From Setophaga petechia (Eukaryota > Chordata > Aves > Passeriformes > Parulidae), in NCBI GenBank assembly GCA_024362935.1, contig JANCRA010000008.1:35248557-35312556 (forward strand): 64,000 nt of DNA, read 5' to 3'. Made by a program: the position numbers and the translations under genes. The notes beneath the pieces were generated by a model, which saw nothing but the letters and a program-made list of their open reading frames with translations, was not told the origin of the DNA and searched no databases. Of this stretch, positions 52,671-64,000 are shown piece by piece (position 1 is the stretch's first letter; each line of letters starts with the position of its first letter).

Positions 52671-53644
52671 TGGATTTGAAAATTTGAGAGCTAATGAAGT
52701 GTGCAGTGCCATTGAGCCAAACTGACATTCTGCTGACTGTAGTAGCCACACATCTTCGCTTAACACAGCTACTGTGGTCAGTGAAATAATGTCAAACCAA
52801 CAGCACAGGGTCTACAGTCTCTACTACTGCCTAACAATTCTCCTCAACTAGATGCCTGCACAGCTGATAAATAAAAACCCTTAGCATGCCTGTTATCATG
52901 TTGTTCTTATGCATCAGTAGCATAAGAACAACAATCCACAACTGAGAGAAAAAAAGAACATAAGCAAACTCTATCTGGATAGGGTCTAAATAAATCTAAT
53001 AAATACATATTGAAAGACTGCATGTACTTGCAGTACAGGAAAGTTTCTGCGTATCAGATATGGCTTTTTCAGATACTCAATATCTCTTGTTTTTAGTCTA
53101 AACATAATCAGAGAGATCATAATTTTCACGTTAAAATCCTTGTAATCTTTGTAAAAAGGAACAGAAGTGGAGAAAAAACACAAAATTAAGACATAAGGGG
53201 AACTTCACCTAATTTTTGTCCTACCAACAAGTACCTGATGAGGCAAAGCACAAAAAGCACAGGAGGGAATTACAAAGTAACTTTAGAGCTGTTATGAGAA
53301 TTTTTGATCCCTTCTCAGATTATTACTTTTTATAATTCTCCTATTCTCTGAAAAGCACAGTGCCCTTCTGTAAATCATCAATAAAGAAGTTTTCTATTAA
53401 TTCGAGACAAAGCCTTAACTATTCCCTTGAGTGATATAAAGAACTCCTAAACAGAGTTACTGCAACAGAGGATGGCCTTGCTTGACAAGAGACACAAAAT
53501 GATGATATAATTCAAAAGACTGATGAAAACCATGTGAAAAATACCTTTTCCAGAAGATCATTCTCCTGTGAATCAGCAACTGACTATGATTCAGGGTTTG
53601 TTTTCTTAGTGTTTTGTTTTTGTGCTGTGCCTAGCATACAGCTG

Positions 53645-53770
53645 ATTATTCTATGACCTTGGGCAATTCATATACAGCTGAGTTTGGCCTTAATCTTTCT
53701 GTGCCTCATTTTACTCATTACTATTAATATTATAATAATACCTGTCTCCTGAGAGCACTGGATAACTTCA
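53645..53770 (+). repeat. MIR-like SINE (core and 3' part)
   Basis: CTATGACCTTGGGCAATTCA, CTTTCTGTGCCTCATTTTAC, TCATTACTATTAATATTATAATAATACCTG and the following TCTCCTGAGAGCACTGGAT line up in order with the MIR consensus (gtgaccttgggcaagtcactt / ctctgtgcctcagtttcctcat / ataataatacctac). A block near 53674-53690 looks inserted, with a nearby duplicate of ATACAGCTGA. This is an ancient amniote SINE; the sequence is too decayed for subfamily assignment. Confidence 0.75.
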
Positions 53771-56025
53771 TCAGCTATTATTTTTGCTAATAATAATAGA
53801 AGCTCTATAGTTGCTTCATTTTATAAGAAACAGTTTTCTGAAAATAGCAGATATGAGATTAATACTAAATTAAGCCCCCTGGTGAGGTGGTTTGAGGATT
53901 ATTTTTTAGTAATACTTCATTCAACTTAACCTGCTTCTCTGTCGAGAGAGTTCAATGACGTGAACCTACCAGCACAGTTACACAAGCGAGCTTGTTTAAA
54001 GGCACACAATACTAAAGAAAACTTCCCTTCCATATTAAATGCTTCTCTGAGGTTAGTTAAGGGGAGGGCTGGGCTTTAGTCATACATGGAACAACCACCA
54101 CATAATTACAGCATCTATTCCTAATTTATAGCTCATATCACCCACAGCTTTTAGCAAGCAAAACTGCTAAACAAATCATCAATTTTGATTAGAGGAAAGT
54201 TCTTTGGCTCTTCATTTCCTGCATTTCTGGAAACAAATATGAATTTTAGCCTGACAGTGTCTTTCCAACTACTTTGTTATCTCTATAAGCATGCAATATT
54301 TTGCAAAGCACAAGAAAAGTGGAAAAAAAATTACAAATTTGCTCGTGTCACTAACCTTTAAATCCTCTTATATTAAAATGCAACTTTGTAAAGTTGAAAT
54401 AAATGATATCTGACTTTTAAGAAATAGCTCTTTAAAAAGAGCCCAGAAATGTAGATGGGTGGCTACAGAGATTTTTAAAGTGCTTACATGCTAAATTCTC
54501 AGGAGGGTTTGCATCTTTGGATATCTTACTATGAAAACATCTTTGCCTTGTTGCATTCAAACAAGCTAACCAGACTGTGGTGACCTAAATAGAAATGCTC
54601 CCAGTGCAGCCCAGCTGCATGCAAACATGTAACTGAGGTGAACAGAACAGGGAAAACAGTGTTCTTACGTTTCATGTATGTAGTATTCAGGATGGATTCA
54701 TAGGATGGAGTGGGCTCCATGAAGACAAAAATTTGTATAATCTCACTTGTAAGACACCTTTGTGAGGCTTCTAATACAAACTTTGGCTGAACTCATACTT
54801 TATATTAGCAGGAAGGCAGATTTCAATCTGAGTCTTAGGTAGCATGATGGACAAATAGTTAAAAGTACATGGTAATAGTATACAAAATATTCCAGAAATT
54901 TTTAAAGAGAAAAGAACGAGAGTAATTTCTTGGTAAGGATGCCCATCCATGTGCCATGGTACTTGGGGTTTAGTCCATAGGAGAGATTTAAAATATCTTT
55001 TTGCATTCAAGATCATCCAGCCCTATGGCTATGCATAAGAGAAAGTTCATAATTGGGTCAGACAAAGGAAGAATTTAATTTTTCCCATCATACTCTGAAT
55101 GAAAACCCTCATGATTACTACCATTTCAAAAACATTCAAAACTCCAGGGCAAGTTTAGTTTCCAAATGGCAAAACGGCATTAAAATTACATCACCAGTTA
55201 CCAAAATATTTGACACACTCTTATGTAAGGATTTCCCAGCTCTGCTCTCACACCTACCCACGCCACTTACCTACACACCCCACAAACCTTTATGTTGTCT
55301 GCAGTCTTTTTGACATGAGGAACAGCTTTGTCCCACCCCCACCACTTTGTAGGAGCAGCTGCACAAACCCTTCGTTGCCATAGTAAAGATTTTCCCTATT
55401 CTGTGGTTTCATTCAAACACACAGCAAAGATCCAGGAATGCCAAAAACCTACAGAGTTCCTTGGAGAATCTGGACTTTACACCTCATCTTTATGCCTCTG
55501 GCTGACTGCAAGGTGTCATATAGGGGCACAATGAAATCCTGCAGTTCACAGAGGAAGAGGGGTACAAAAGGTCTTGACTCAGTAAGGAAAGGATGAATGG
55601 GAGACTAGTGGCCGTGGAAGTTTGAATTTCTTAGTAGGATGAGGTATTTTCTTTTAGAAAGTGAATGACACCTTCTGCATAGTTTTTGAATGCTGCTGCA
55701 CTATTTGGATATGACCAGTAGCCTCTGAAAAAATGCCAATGGAATAAGTCTACATTAAAGATAATATTTGCTTTAAAATCAGAAAGTAAAAGCAGTCCAG
55801 TTGAAAGAATCACTATCACCCAGTCTGAATATCCAAAAAATGTCCTGCTTTCTTATGAAGTGGTGAATGTTGAAAAGAGACCTGTAATGTAAGTTTTGGG
55901 ATTACTTCAACCAAGCACACACTGTTTTCTGAGCCTAAAACCTAACAGAGTCTGGAAAAATTCTAAAAAAAATGCTCATAGAAATCAGAGTAAAGAAAAA
56001 TGTCATTACATACTTAATGAACTTA

Positions 56026-56068
56026 ATTCTATAGAATATACTCAATTCTATAGAATTCTATAGAAAAT
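56026..56068. repeat. Repeated palindrome AATTCTATAGAA
   Basis: Three copies of ATTCTATAGAA-type palindromes lie within about 43 bases, about 160 bases upstream of a CR1 fragment. They resemble the ATTCTATGATT-type repeats at CR1 3' ends, so this may be the remains of another CR1 tail; no CR1 body is visible beside it. Confidence 0.5.
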
Positions 56069-56224
56069 TACCACTACCTGTGGGAATTCGGTTTATGAAA
56101 TTAAAACCAAAATGTACACAGATTCTGACTTATGAGGAAAAAAAACCAAAACAAATTCAAAATTCCTGGTGTTGTTAATCTTGGCAAAATTTATAGATAG
56201 TCGCAGACAGATTGACCACTGGAG

Positions 56225-56450
56225 TGTCCGCTGTGTCAGGGGAGGCTTAGACTGGACACTAGGGAACATTTCTTTTCTGGGAGGATGGTCAAACATTGGA
56301 ACAGGCTTCCTAGAGAAGGAGACAATACCTCAAGATGGTCAATCTTTTACAGGCATTTGGATAATGACCACAAAATTGTGCTTTAACTTTTGGTCAGCTT
56401 TGAAGTGATCAGGCAATGTGACCATTGTAGATCCTTTCCAATAGAAATAT
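56225..56450 (+). mobile_element. CR1 LINE 3' end, seeding a TATCC microsatellite
   Basis: The order GTCAGGGGAGGCTTAGACTGG, CATTTCTTTTCTGGGAGGATGG, TCAAACATTGGAACAGGCTT, CCTAGAGAAGGAGAC, GCTTTAACTTTTGGTCAGCT, TTGAAGTGATCAGGCAATG and the terminal AGATCCTTTCCAATAGAAATAT is typical of a CR1 subfamily whose tail is a short ATTCT-type repeat. The element runs directly into the (TATCC)n array that follows. It is severely 5'-truncated and antisense to DOK6. Confidence 0.92.
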
Positions 56451-56530
56451 CCTATCCTATCCTATCCTATCCTATCCTATCCTATCCTATCCTATCCTAT
56501 CCTATCCTACCCTACCCTACCCTACCCTAT
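56451..56530 (+). repeat. (CCTAT)n pentanucleotide microsatellite
   Basis: About 16 tandem 5-base units follow the CR1 3' end without a gap. The first eleven or so are pure CCTAT, followed by CCTAC variants and a final CCTAT. The join suggests that the CR1 3' tail repeat was the seed of the array. Confidence 0.95.
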
Positions 56531-58630
56531 CACAGAAATAAGCTTCACAGCACCCATGAAAACCAAGTAAGCAACTCACCAGCTCTGTATTGCAATAAAG
56601 CAGCCAGGTTTTACAGGGTTATGAAATTTCTAGGCAGACATTGTACAGCAACACCATACATAGCTTCAGATGGGAAGTACAGAACAATATTCAGGTAAGT
56701 ACGCATGAATAGCTGACCTGAGGCTATGCTTTACCTTACAGAAAGTACATGAGTTCATGAATCATCATATGCATTCAGAATCTCAGTACTTGAGTTTACA
56801 CATAAATTGGAAAGAGAAGAAAACATACTAAGAGACCAATGTGTCATGGCATGGGATAATCTTTGGATGAACTGTAGAATTTTCTTCTCCTGTTTCCCCT
56901 TCAGGAACTGAATCAACTTAAACACACTTAGGCAGAATTACAAAGTAAAAGAGCTTTGTTATACAAAGTAAATTACAGTGGTGAAATTAAGCCCAGAAGA
57001 TATATAAAATGTATTTAGCTAAATGTTTCATATATTCATTGGGTCAGCAACATCCTCTAGTATCTCTCTGAAATTCCCCTACTTCACAACTTGAAATAGT
57101 AGGTGATAGGCACACCATTGCAAAAAGACATCAATAAAAACTGTAAACCAGTCAATGCTCTGAAGATGCAGTGGCAAAAGTAGAATACTCCAAATTGAAA
57201 CCATCAGGGTAAATTTAGAATATTTGATGTGTCTGTTTATATTTGATCCTGTAATGTTTGATGAGTATGCATTTAGCTTGTGACCAGGTTTGAAACACAT
57301 AAAGATAGTACAGACTAACAGGACAAAGAAAAATTAAAAGTTCATTAACTAACTCATGCTGTTATTTCTTCCAGCCTCACAGTTTTTTTTCCCCCTGTTT
57401 TTAAGACAATTTGCATTAATATTTTTAACTCTATTTACATTTTCATTAATACTCTGACAATACTGAAATTTATATTTATCAGACCAGTCTTGAGAAATAT
57501 CTTCCTCATACTGTTCCTTACAAGAAAAGTGAAATTACTCTCAGTCTTATTTTTTAACTACCTTTCTCTTCTAACATCTTCCTAAGCCCATTTCATTGCC
57601 TGGTATTTGTCTTCTTCAGTAGATTCATTATTTCCCTGCTAATAATGTATTTTAAAGAAATAATACATAAACTCATTGATATTATCTTTTTTTTTTAATA
57701 ACAGAAATCTATCATGATGACTCTTTTACTTATATTAAGTTGAATTTTAAAGACAAGGCTTGTAAATAATGAGAATAGAAATATACTGAGGCAGTGTTTC
57801 ATAAGGGTGTTTATCTTCTGGGAAATGTTAAGAAGATCACAATCTAACATGGCTTTTAGCTCCGCTGTCTAAAGTAAAATAAATGTTATTGGAAAGTTCC
57901 AAAGATAATAAGTTATGAAACTTGGGCAATTATAATTTATTCCTGCATTTACACTTCCGTCTTACTGATGTTTGATTAAGTTCAGCTGGCTAACATCAAC
58001 TTTAGTGCTATCTTATTTAGGCTTATTGTTTTACATATTGTAAATTTTTATTCTTTTGCGAATACACAATAAGTTTTTACTGGCAGCTCTTGAAAGAAAT
58101 AATTTGTAGAGCAACAAGTGTATAAGTATTTCCTCAGAATTTCTCTCTCGTATGTGTAGTCCTAACATGGGAAATCTACAGCTCTTAACCTCCCATTTTA
58201 TACCCTTCAACAACAGTGAGGGCAGAAGCTACATTAGAAGTCTTTTCAGTGGAAATTAAATAGCAGAAGATCAAAGCTGGCATTAGAAAGGAAAATCAGA
58301 GATTAAAATTCCAATGCCATGTTGTCATCCTGGTGTCGAGGTTAGACAGACAAGTGCTGCTGAGAACAACTGCTCATATGCTCATGTGTAAAAACCATCT
58401 GAATACCAATTCTTTAAAAAAGGATCACCAAACCCAACATCATCTCCTGATGGCAAAGGGGAGGATACTCAGCCTTCCTCTAGATGAAGCATTTATGGGG
58501 GATGAATTATTCTTTTCCTTTCTCTCCTTAGGACAGGACAACTGAGAAGATCTAATGGTTTGCTGCTGCTGTCTCTTAAGCCAATTCAGTTTGGTAAACC
58601 TGAAGAAGCCTGCTCCGTTTAGGTAGGTGG

Positions 58631-58664
58631 TTTTGTTTGGGTTTTTTTTTAGTTTTTTTTTTTG
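58631..58664. repeat. T-rich simple sequence
   Basis: TTTTGTTTGGG is followed by runs of 9 and 11 T separated by AG. Low-complexity DNA within the DOK6 intron. Confidence 0.8.
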
Positions 58665-59893
58665 CCAAACTAGCAAACTGAATTGCTCAGTCAGATAAGC
58701 ACCTAAGTTAAGAGAAAGGAAGTGGAAGGAGCTTGCAGTCCAGTCTGGGACTGGGGAAGGGTGATGGAGCTCGCTGTTATACACCCAGCCATGCATCTTC
58801 CATGCTCAACATCAGACTACAGCCAGTGGGGGGAAACAGGCCATTCCTGAGGCTAACACTTTTTTTTTTTGCACAGTAATTTCAAGACCAACAATCCAAA
58901 CAGATTTCCAGATGTTATAGAGAAAAAAAAATCCCAAAGAAATAAGGAGTCAGAGGGCAGAAAGGGAGAGGGACAGAGGAAAAAAACCAGGAGGTTTGTT
59001 TAGGTGATAAAAGGAAAGTTACTGACAATCTCATGTGAGTAACACAACAGCACAAAATAAAAGCATGTAAACAGAAAGACTGTCATTGTTCTTTTTAATT
59101 TGTTGTCTTGGAACTAAAATCACTAAAAACCATGGCAACATTGCCCTCTCTCCCACAAAAAAACCCTACAAAACAGAATTATCATCTGTATTACAGTGAT
59201 CCATTGAAAAAGGTAACAATTTCCCTGAAAATAATTTCAATTTAAGTACTAGCATTGACCCAAAATTTTTATTGTCCCTAACAAAGCAAGCACAAAGCAT
59301 TATCACTCTGCCAATGCAACATTTCAAATTCAATCAAGAAAACCACCTGAGTTAATTAGATCAATGTCCACTATGCTGAATTTTTGGAATAAAATCCAGT
59401 CTGCTTTGATCTCAGCAAAACCAATAACCAGCTCAAATCCACACCCATGTCAGTGACTACTGATCTCATATTTCAAGTCTTTCTTCCAGTGTTATAATTC
59501 GAAAGGAAAATGGGCAGAAGATGAAAGTGTGCCCATGACTGCCTGCCTTAACTGGCTTGGCTTCTCCTGCTAGAGGTGACAAAGAGGCAGATTTGGTACT
59601 GTACAAGCTGCTACAGAACATTTTTGCTTCCAGCCCAAGCATTTTCAAAGTTAATGGGAAGAATTAATTTTCTTCTCATGTCTCACTCTTATTAACAGCT
59701 ATCCAGCATGTTGCTTGGCCCAAGCAAAAGATTTTTTAGGATAAAAATGGATTTATTGTTCAGCATTCTGAAACAGAACTTCTGGATGGAGGGACTTCCA
59801 TAAATAGAGCAAATGTGTCCTGTGGCTCAGGCACAGGCCATACCTAAATACCTACATTTGCCTAAAGGCAATACCTTTCTTCTTCTACCACAA

Positions 59894-59959
59894 TTTTTTT
59901 TCTGGGACTTTTTTTTTTTGGTGTTTTTTTTTTTTTTTGTTTTTTTTTTTTTTTTTTTT
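59894..59959. repeat. T-rich homopolymer tract
   Basis: Successive runs of 8, 11, 16 and 20 T are separated by one to five other bases. Seen from the minus strand it is a poly(A) block, but no retroposed sequence could be recognised next to it, so its origin is undetermined. Confidence 0.9.
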
Positions 59960-60799
59960 GCTATTTTTGTCATGGTTATGTAATTTATATATTTCCTTCA
60001 AAAGGTAATCATAATCTATATAGTTTATCAAGATTTTTCTGGTAAAAAAAATCACTTTAATTTCTTTGATAATCTGTATTCATTTTTTAATACAAAATTA
60101 TACTACTTTCTTATACTAGCTATTATAACCTGACAAAAATTAAATGAAACTTCAGTGTATTCTTTACTTAAAACCTATTAACATTTAAGACAGAACATAA
60201 ATATTAACAGGAGTATTACTTCTAATGATTAGAAGGATGAAGTAATGATTACTGCTGCATATGTTTTCTTTTTCTGATTTGTACAATAATGGATATAGCA
60301 TTCACCTTTCTTTACTTTTAAAAAATTCTCATATATATATATATCTGCATCTATATGAGATTTAATTCAACACTGTTAAACTTGAGCTGTTCATTACAGA
60401 AAGGGCCAGGAAAGAGCAAAAGTCCCCAAGTGTTAGATCTATAGATAAAAAAGATCAAATGTCAAGCTTTGGGAAGACGCACTAAATCCCTGATTTAAAA
60501 TATTCTTTTGCTTGCATTTCAATTGCAGATCTTATGGAAAAAAAATACTCATAGGTGTTTGGTGAAATTGTTGGAATTAGATACAATAACAGTTGATAAA
60601 TGGAATGTAACATGTACTTAGTCTATTTGATATTTTAGAATTTGTTTCTAATATGAATAAAACTCAAACGTCGCAGATGACACAGACGATCCCTTAAATG
60701 TTCAGCCCCCTACCAGTCAGAAGCAGCAGAGTTTCCAATTCCAAACTAACATTAGTTTATTAGCTGAAGCATAAAATCAACAGGTTTTTCAGCCTCTTT

Positions 60800-61020
60800 T
60801 ACACAGCAGCCTCTGTGAGCCTCTCTTGATCTCCGTGTGCAGATCACAGCACAGCCTTGTCCAGGAGACAAGTGCATCACACACGGTGTGGCTGATGAGT
60901 CATTTCTGCTTCTCAGCCTGCTCTCGCTCGGAGCTGGATATTGCGAACCATATGGCCACAGCCTTCATAAATATGGTTTCAAGGAAGTCATCTGATGGCA
61001 GAATGGAAATGGCTTTGTAA
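60800..61020. promoter_or_regulatory. Candidate intronic enhancer with an AP-1 site
   Basis: This GC-moderate block within the AT-rich intron contains a perfect AP-1 site (TGAGTCA) in CTGATGAGTCATTTC. It also has CATCACACACGGTGTGGCTG and the AT-centred motif CATAAATATGG. The short open frame across it has no gene-like features. Only motif content supports this call. Confidence 0.25.
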
Positions 61021-61599
61021 AGCAGCAGAGCTGCAAATTGATGGGTGGAAGAGCTGAAAGTGATGGTTCTGTAAAAGGAAAACCTTGTATGATCCTGGTC
61101 TAAGCATTTATTACGGCAGTATGAAAATGTTCTAATTTCTGTTACTGTGTAGACACTTTAAAAGCAAACACATTATAAATAATGATGCGTTTTTCCTGCT
61201 TTTCCCCCCTTATTCAATCATTTTCTGCCCAGCAGAATGCAGTGGTTTTTGCCAGCAGATCTACTTCTTCACATAGTCTTCCATTTATTCTACCTTGTGT
61301 TGGACTTTCCAGCAATTGAGCCTTGATTGTAAACTCTTCTCTTCCTGCATTTCCTGCCCAAAGTTTGCGCACCGCCACTATTATGCACAGGCTCCTACTT
61401 TGTCTAATTTTATGGAAAAATCCATCTTCTTTTTTCACAAAGCACCAAAACCAGGCCTTTTTATGGCTTCCCAGTTCAGGTTCTCCTAACACACATGGAA
61501 AATCTGAGAGGAACATTCAACACAGCAGACTTTTGACATGGAAATCTAAGTATTTTTCTAGTTTATTTTTCAGTGAATAAGGAAAAAACGTGTCTCTTC

Positions 61600-61672
61600 C
61601 CATGGGGGAAGTTGGGGCTAGATGATCTTTAATGTCTACTTCCATCCCTTAACGTTCTCTGATTGGTTCTCT
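61600..61672 (+). mobile_element. CR1 LINE 3'-terminal fragment
   Basis: GTTGGGGCTAGATGATCTTT followed by AATGTCTACTTCCATCCCTTAACGTTCTCTGATT corresponds to the CR1 end 'gttggactagatgatctttaaggtcccttccaacc...tctgatt'. Only about 70 bases remain. It is on the plus strand, antisense to DOK6. Confidence 0.72.
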
Positions 61673-62575
61673 GACTTCTCTGAGGAGTAATTAAGAAAAG
61701 TTGAACACTGGGGGTCTTAGTTTGGTCCTTGCAAGAGCCTTTGTCTCAGCCAAGTGAGAAAGGCATTTTGACACTGGTGGAGTGTGGAGGATAGACTTAT
61801 ATGGATAAGTCATGTTTGGCTGACTGGAGGATGTACAGTGTGGATGAGGAAAAGAAGGAAATGCCACAATTAACCTGAAATGTCTGTCTACGGAAGAAGA
61901 TATGAAGAGACTCATGGTCACCTCAGAAGAAAAGCATGCAGACTAGGCTCTCTGGCCTGAAAGTCAATTTTCCACAGCAACCATTAAAGACCATTTCTAC
62001 TTCTAAGCAAACAGGAAAAGCTTTTTTCTTGCTGTCTTAAAAGACCTCCAAATTTTTCCACAGTTGTCACTTAAACACAACTCGTGCAAACTGGAAATTT
62101 TGAACACAAAATAATAAAATAGCCCTATTTGAACTGAACTGCATTGCTACTTATAATGTATAAATTATAAAATAATTTCTTTCAGGAGTTAAGAAAAAAC
62201 CAAACATGTCTGCTGTCACCTAGAAGTGTTTATACTGGGGTTTTTTTCTACCTGTGAGGCCATGAGAAGCAATTAAAACTCATTCCTCAATAGTCAACAC
62301 AACAGCTATAGTTTTAATCCTTGAGTAACAGCGTCCCAATTTCAGAGAAGGTGACCATGGATCTCTTGTCTAATGGTATCCCCTGATCCAAAAAAGCACC
62401 TACAAAAGAACATTGTACAGAACACACAAAGAATCCCCAACCATAAAAGTACATAAATCTGGAACTCTGTTTTATTGTAGCCATGCAGCTGAAACTATCG
62501 TTACAGGTGAATCCACTGACTTTGGTTTATTACCAATTTTTATAAGTTTAAAGACTTTTGGTAGAAGGACCTTAC

Positions 62576-62714
62576 CCTTGCCTTCTGCTCCATTTCCATC
62601 ATTAATCTTTCATGCTGCTCAGCTATTGCCAGTGTTGCAGAGTGGACCTTCTGATATATCATTTCTCCTTCTCGTGTTTGAAAGGTGAACAGCCCTTCTC
62701 CTGTGTCACACATC
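62576..62714 (-). CDS. DOK6: DOK6 third-last coding exon, end of the PTB domain
   Basis: The acceptor CTTAAATCTCCCTACAG is followed by 139 nt: one base of a split codon, then 46 codons, ending ...GCAAGG before the donor GTAAGG. The product begins [20 protein letters not shown] and continues through [17 protein letters not shown] to EMEQKAR. This is the last beta strand and C-terminal helix of the IRS-type PTB domain as found in the DOK4/5/6 subfamily. The final KAR joins LQTSL in the next exon in phase 0. In DOK6 this domain is known to bind phosphorylated RET. Third-position GC is about 46 percent, ordinary for this locus. With the two downstream exons it gives 131 complete residues, roughly the last 40 percent of a protein of about 331 residues as in human. 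The 5' exons are outside the window. Confidence 0.96.
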
Positions 62715-64000
62715 CTGTAGGGAGATTTAAGAAGAACGGAAAGAAAAAAATTAGTATTGAGTAATTTTTATCTAACTATTATGAAAAGTGCATCCCTTAC
62801 AGTAGCAAATGCCAACTTTAGAGATGCAGTTAAGCTCTGAAATTCCAAACACCAAACATCTGCAGTTATTTTTAGCACTGGAGAAAAACATATTCCAAGA
62901 GATGGGCAGAACTTCATTAACATATTTTTTAAAGTCAGTTTTAATCATCATCTGGATAGTGAAAAAGAAGCTTTAGCATGGAATAAAAACTTGAGATAAT
63001 AGTCAGTTATTTCTGTCATTTTTTCCAAATGTCTGCACCAGTAAATGTGAGCTAAATTTAACTATTACATATTAACATTTTAACTATTTAATTAATTATT
63101 TTAACTAGTTTAATTGATGCCAGAAATACATAGTACATTGTGACTTTGACTTACTGACATTTTAAGAGAACACTGACCAACTAAAAATGCCATTATGGTT
63201 AATAACTACAAAGATGATGCATTGAAAGACAGCATTAAAAGGGTTAAATTATTACTACCTCTGTCAGTATATTTATGTGAGGCAGCATCCAAAGTTATCC
63301 TGATAGTAACAAAAGCCATTCAGTCCATGTGAGAATAAGAACAGTTGTAAAAGAAGATTAAATAATGAAAAAACCCCTCTAGAAATAATATTTACTTTCT
63401 TGTTTTGAGGGACCAAATGCTGTTATCCCTATCTGTGATATCAGTGCAGCATTACTCAGAGAAAGAAGAGTGGTACACAGTAAATATGATGACAAAAAGG
63501 TCTGTGAAATACAGGAAATAGGAGTGAAAAATAATGTTAGATTGCTGTGTGACCATTATTTGGAGGATGTACATGCTGTTAACCAGTGGTGCAATGCAAT
63601 GTATTTATATTAGTAGTTCCATTATATTATCAGTATCTGATTTACATATTTTTTATAGACTACTTGCAGTTTCAGAAATGGAATTTCAAAAATCCTTTTT
63701 ATTTAGTCTGATACCTCCTGTAAAGATTTTCAGTTATCTGTGACAGGAAAATGTTGACTTGAGCCACTGATGCATAACATGCATCAATAATAGAGAGATT
63801 TTGATTTGCCTTCAAACACCAGATTCCTTTATTGTTTTGGATGTTTACATCATTTTTAAAGAAACGAAATTCTGTTAATATCCCAGCTCCTTCAGCATGG
63901 TCTCATAAAGCCCAAAACTTACAGAATTAAAAAAAAAAATTAGAAAAATGTGTCCCACATAGTTCAACATTCAAATGGGTTTTTAAATGTTATCTTTAGA
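62715..64000 (-). other. DOK6: Part of the next upstream DOK6 intron
   Basis: The sequence lies 5' of the third-last exon on the minus strand and runs to the window edge. It interrupts a codon after its second base, because the exon supplies only one base of the split codon. It is AT-rich, notably at 63055-63115 where TTAATTAATT-like motifs cluster. No exon or recognisable repeat was seen. Confidence 0.75.

Larger units (their letters stand above)
42160..62575 (-). other. DOK6: DOK6 second-last intron, about 20.4 kb
   Basis: This is a phase 0 intron with a GTAAGG donor at 62575-62570 and a CTTTTAG acceptor at 42166-42160. It holds all five CR1 pieces recognised in the window, a MIR-like SINE, the (TATCC)n and (TA)n microsatellites, a 13-G run and a long T-rich tract. 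No other exon was recognised. Stretches not listed separately are unique AT-rich sequence in which I see nothing specific. Confidence 0.9.

Noticed and set aside
58440..58796. 118-codon open frame on the minus strand
   Set aside because: Runs through the T-rich tract as poly-Lys and shows no domain or splice support.
62413..62688. 91-codon plus-strand open frame
   Set aside because: It overlaps the DOK6 PTB exon, which is clearly encoded on the other strand in a recognised frame.
1..64000. CRISPR array, operon, phage or plasmid features
   Set aside because: None were seen. The composition, intron structure and CR1 content indicate a vertebrate nuclear genome.

Overview
The window is vertebrate nuclear DNA, very probably from a bird. 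It is AT-rich and CpG-poor, has long introns, and carries at least five CR1 LINE 3' ends, the dominant retroposon of avian genomes. A (TATCC)n array sits exactly where one CR1 ends, and older MIR-like SINE remnants are present. No bacterial, plasmid or organellar signature was seen. The exact species cannot be told.

One gene can be supported: the 3' part of DOK6 (docking protein 6), on the minus strand. Three coding exons were found by reading both strands for splice-flanked coding sequence. They lie at 62576-62714 (end of the IRS-type PTB domain), 42042-42159 and 2596-2735 (C-terminus and stop). Spliced in this order they give one open frame of 131 complete residues with compatible intron phases, ending ...GSGLVQ-stop. 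A 3'UTR of about 1.7 kb runs to a polyadenylation signal at 937-942. The 5' exons lie beyond position 64000.

Layout: 1-914 is sequence downstream of DOK6 with nothing recognisable. 915-2735 is the DOK6 terminal exon. 2736-42041 is a 39-kb intron with few young repeats, a divergent direct-repeat pair (20.06 and 21.24 kb), a long (AAAAG)n tract (16.9 kb), a CpG-richer block (19.2-19.6 kb) and a 31-bp tandem duplication (40.4 kb). 42042-42159 is the penultimate exon, whose donor is GC rather than GT. 42160-62575 is a 20-kb intron holding all the recognised CR1 pieces, every one on the plus strand and so antisense to DOK6, plus a MIR. 62576-62714 is the third-last exon, and 62715-64000 is the next intron.

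DOK6 is an adaptor known to bind RET through its PTB domain and to promote neurite outgrowth. The short open reading frames scattered over the introns look like chance and are not annotated as genes. I found no sign of a novel multi-gene system. The most interesting signals are the GC-AG intron, a G-quadruplex-prone 3'UTR tract, the GC-biased terminal exon, and the repeat-derived structures.
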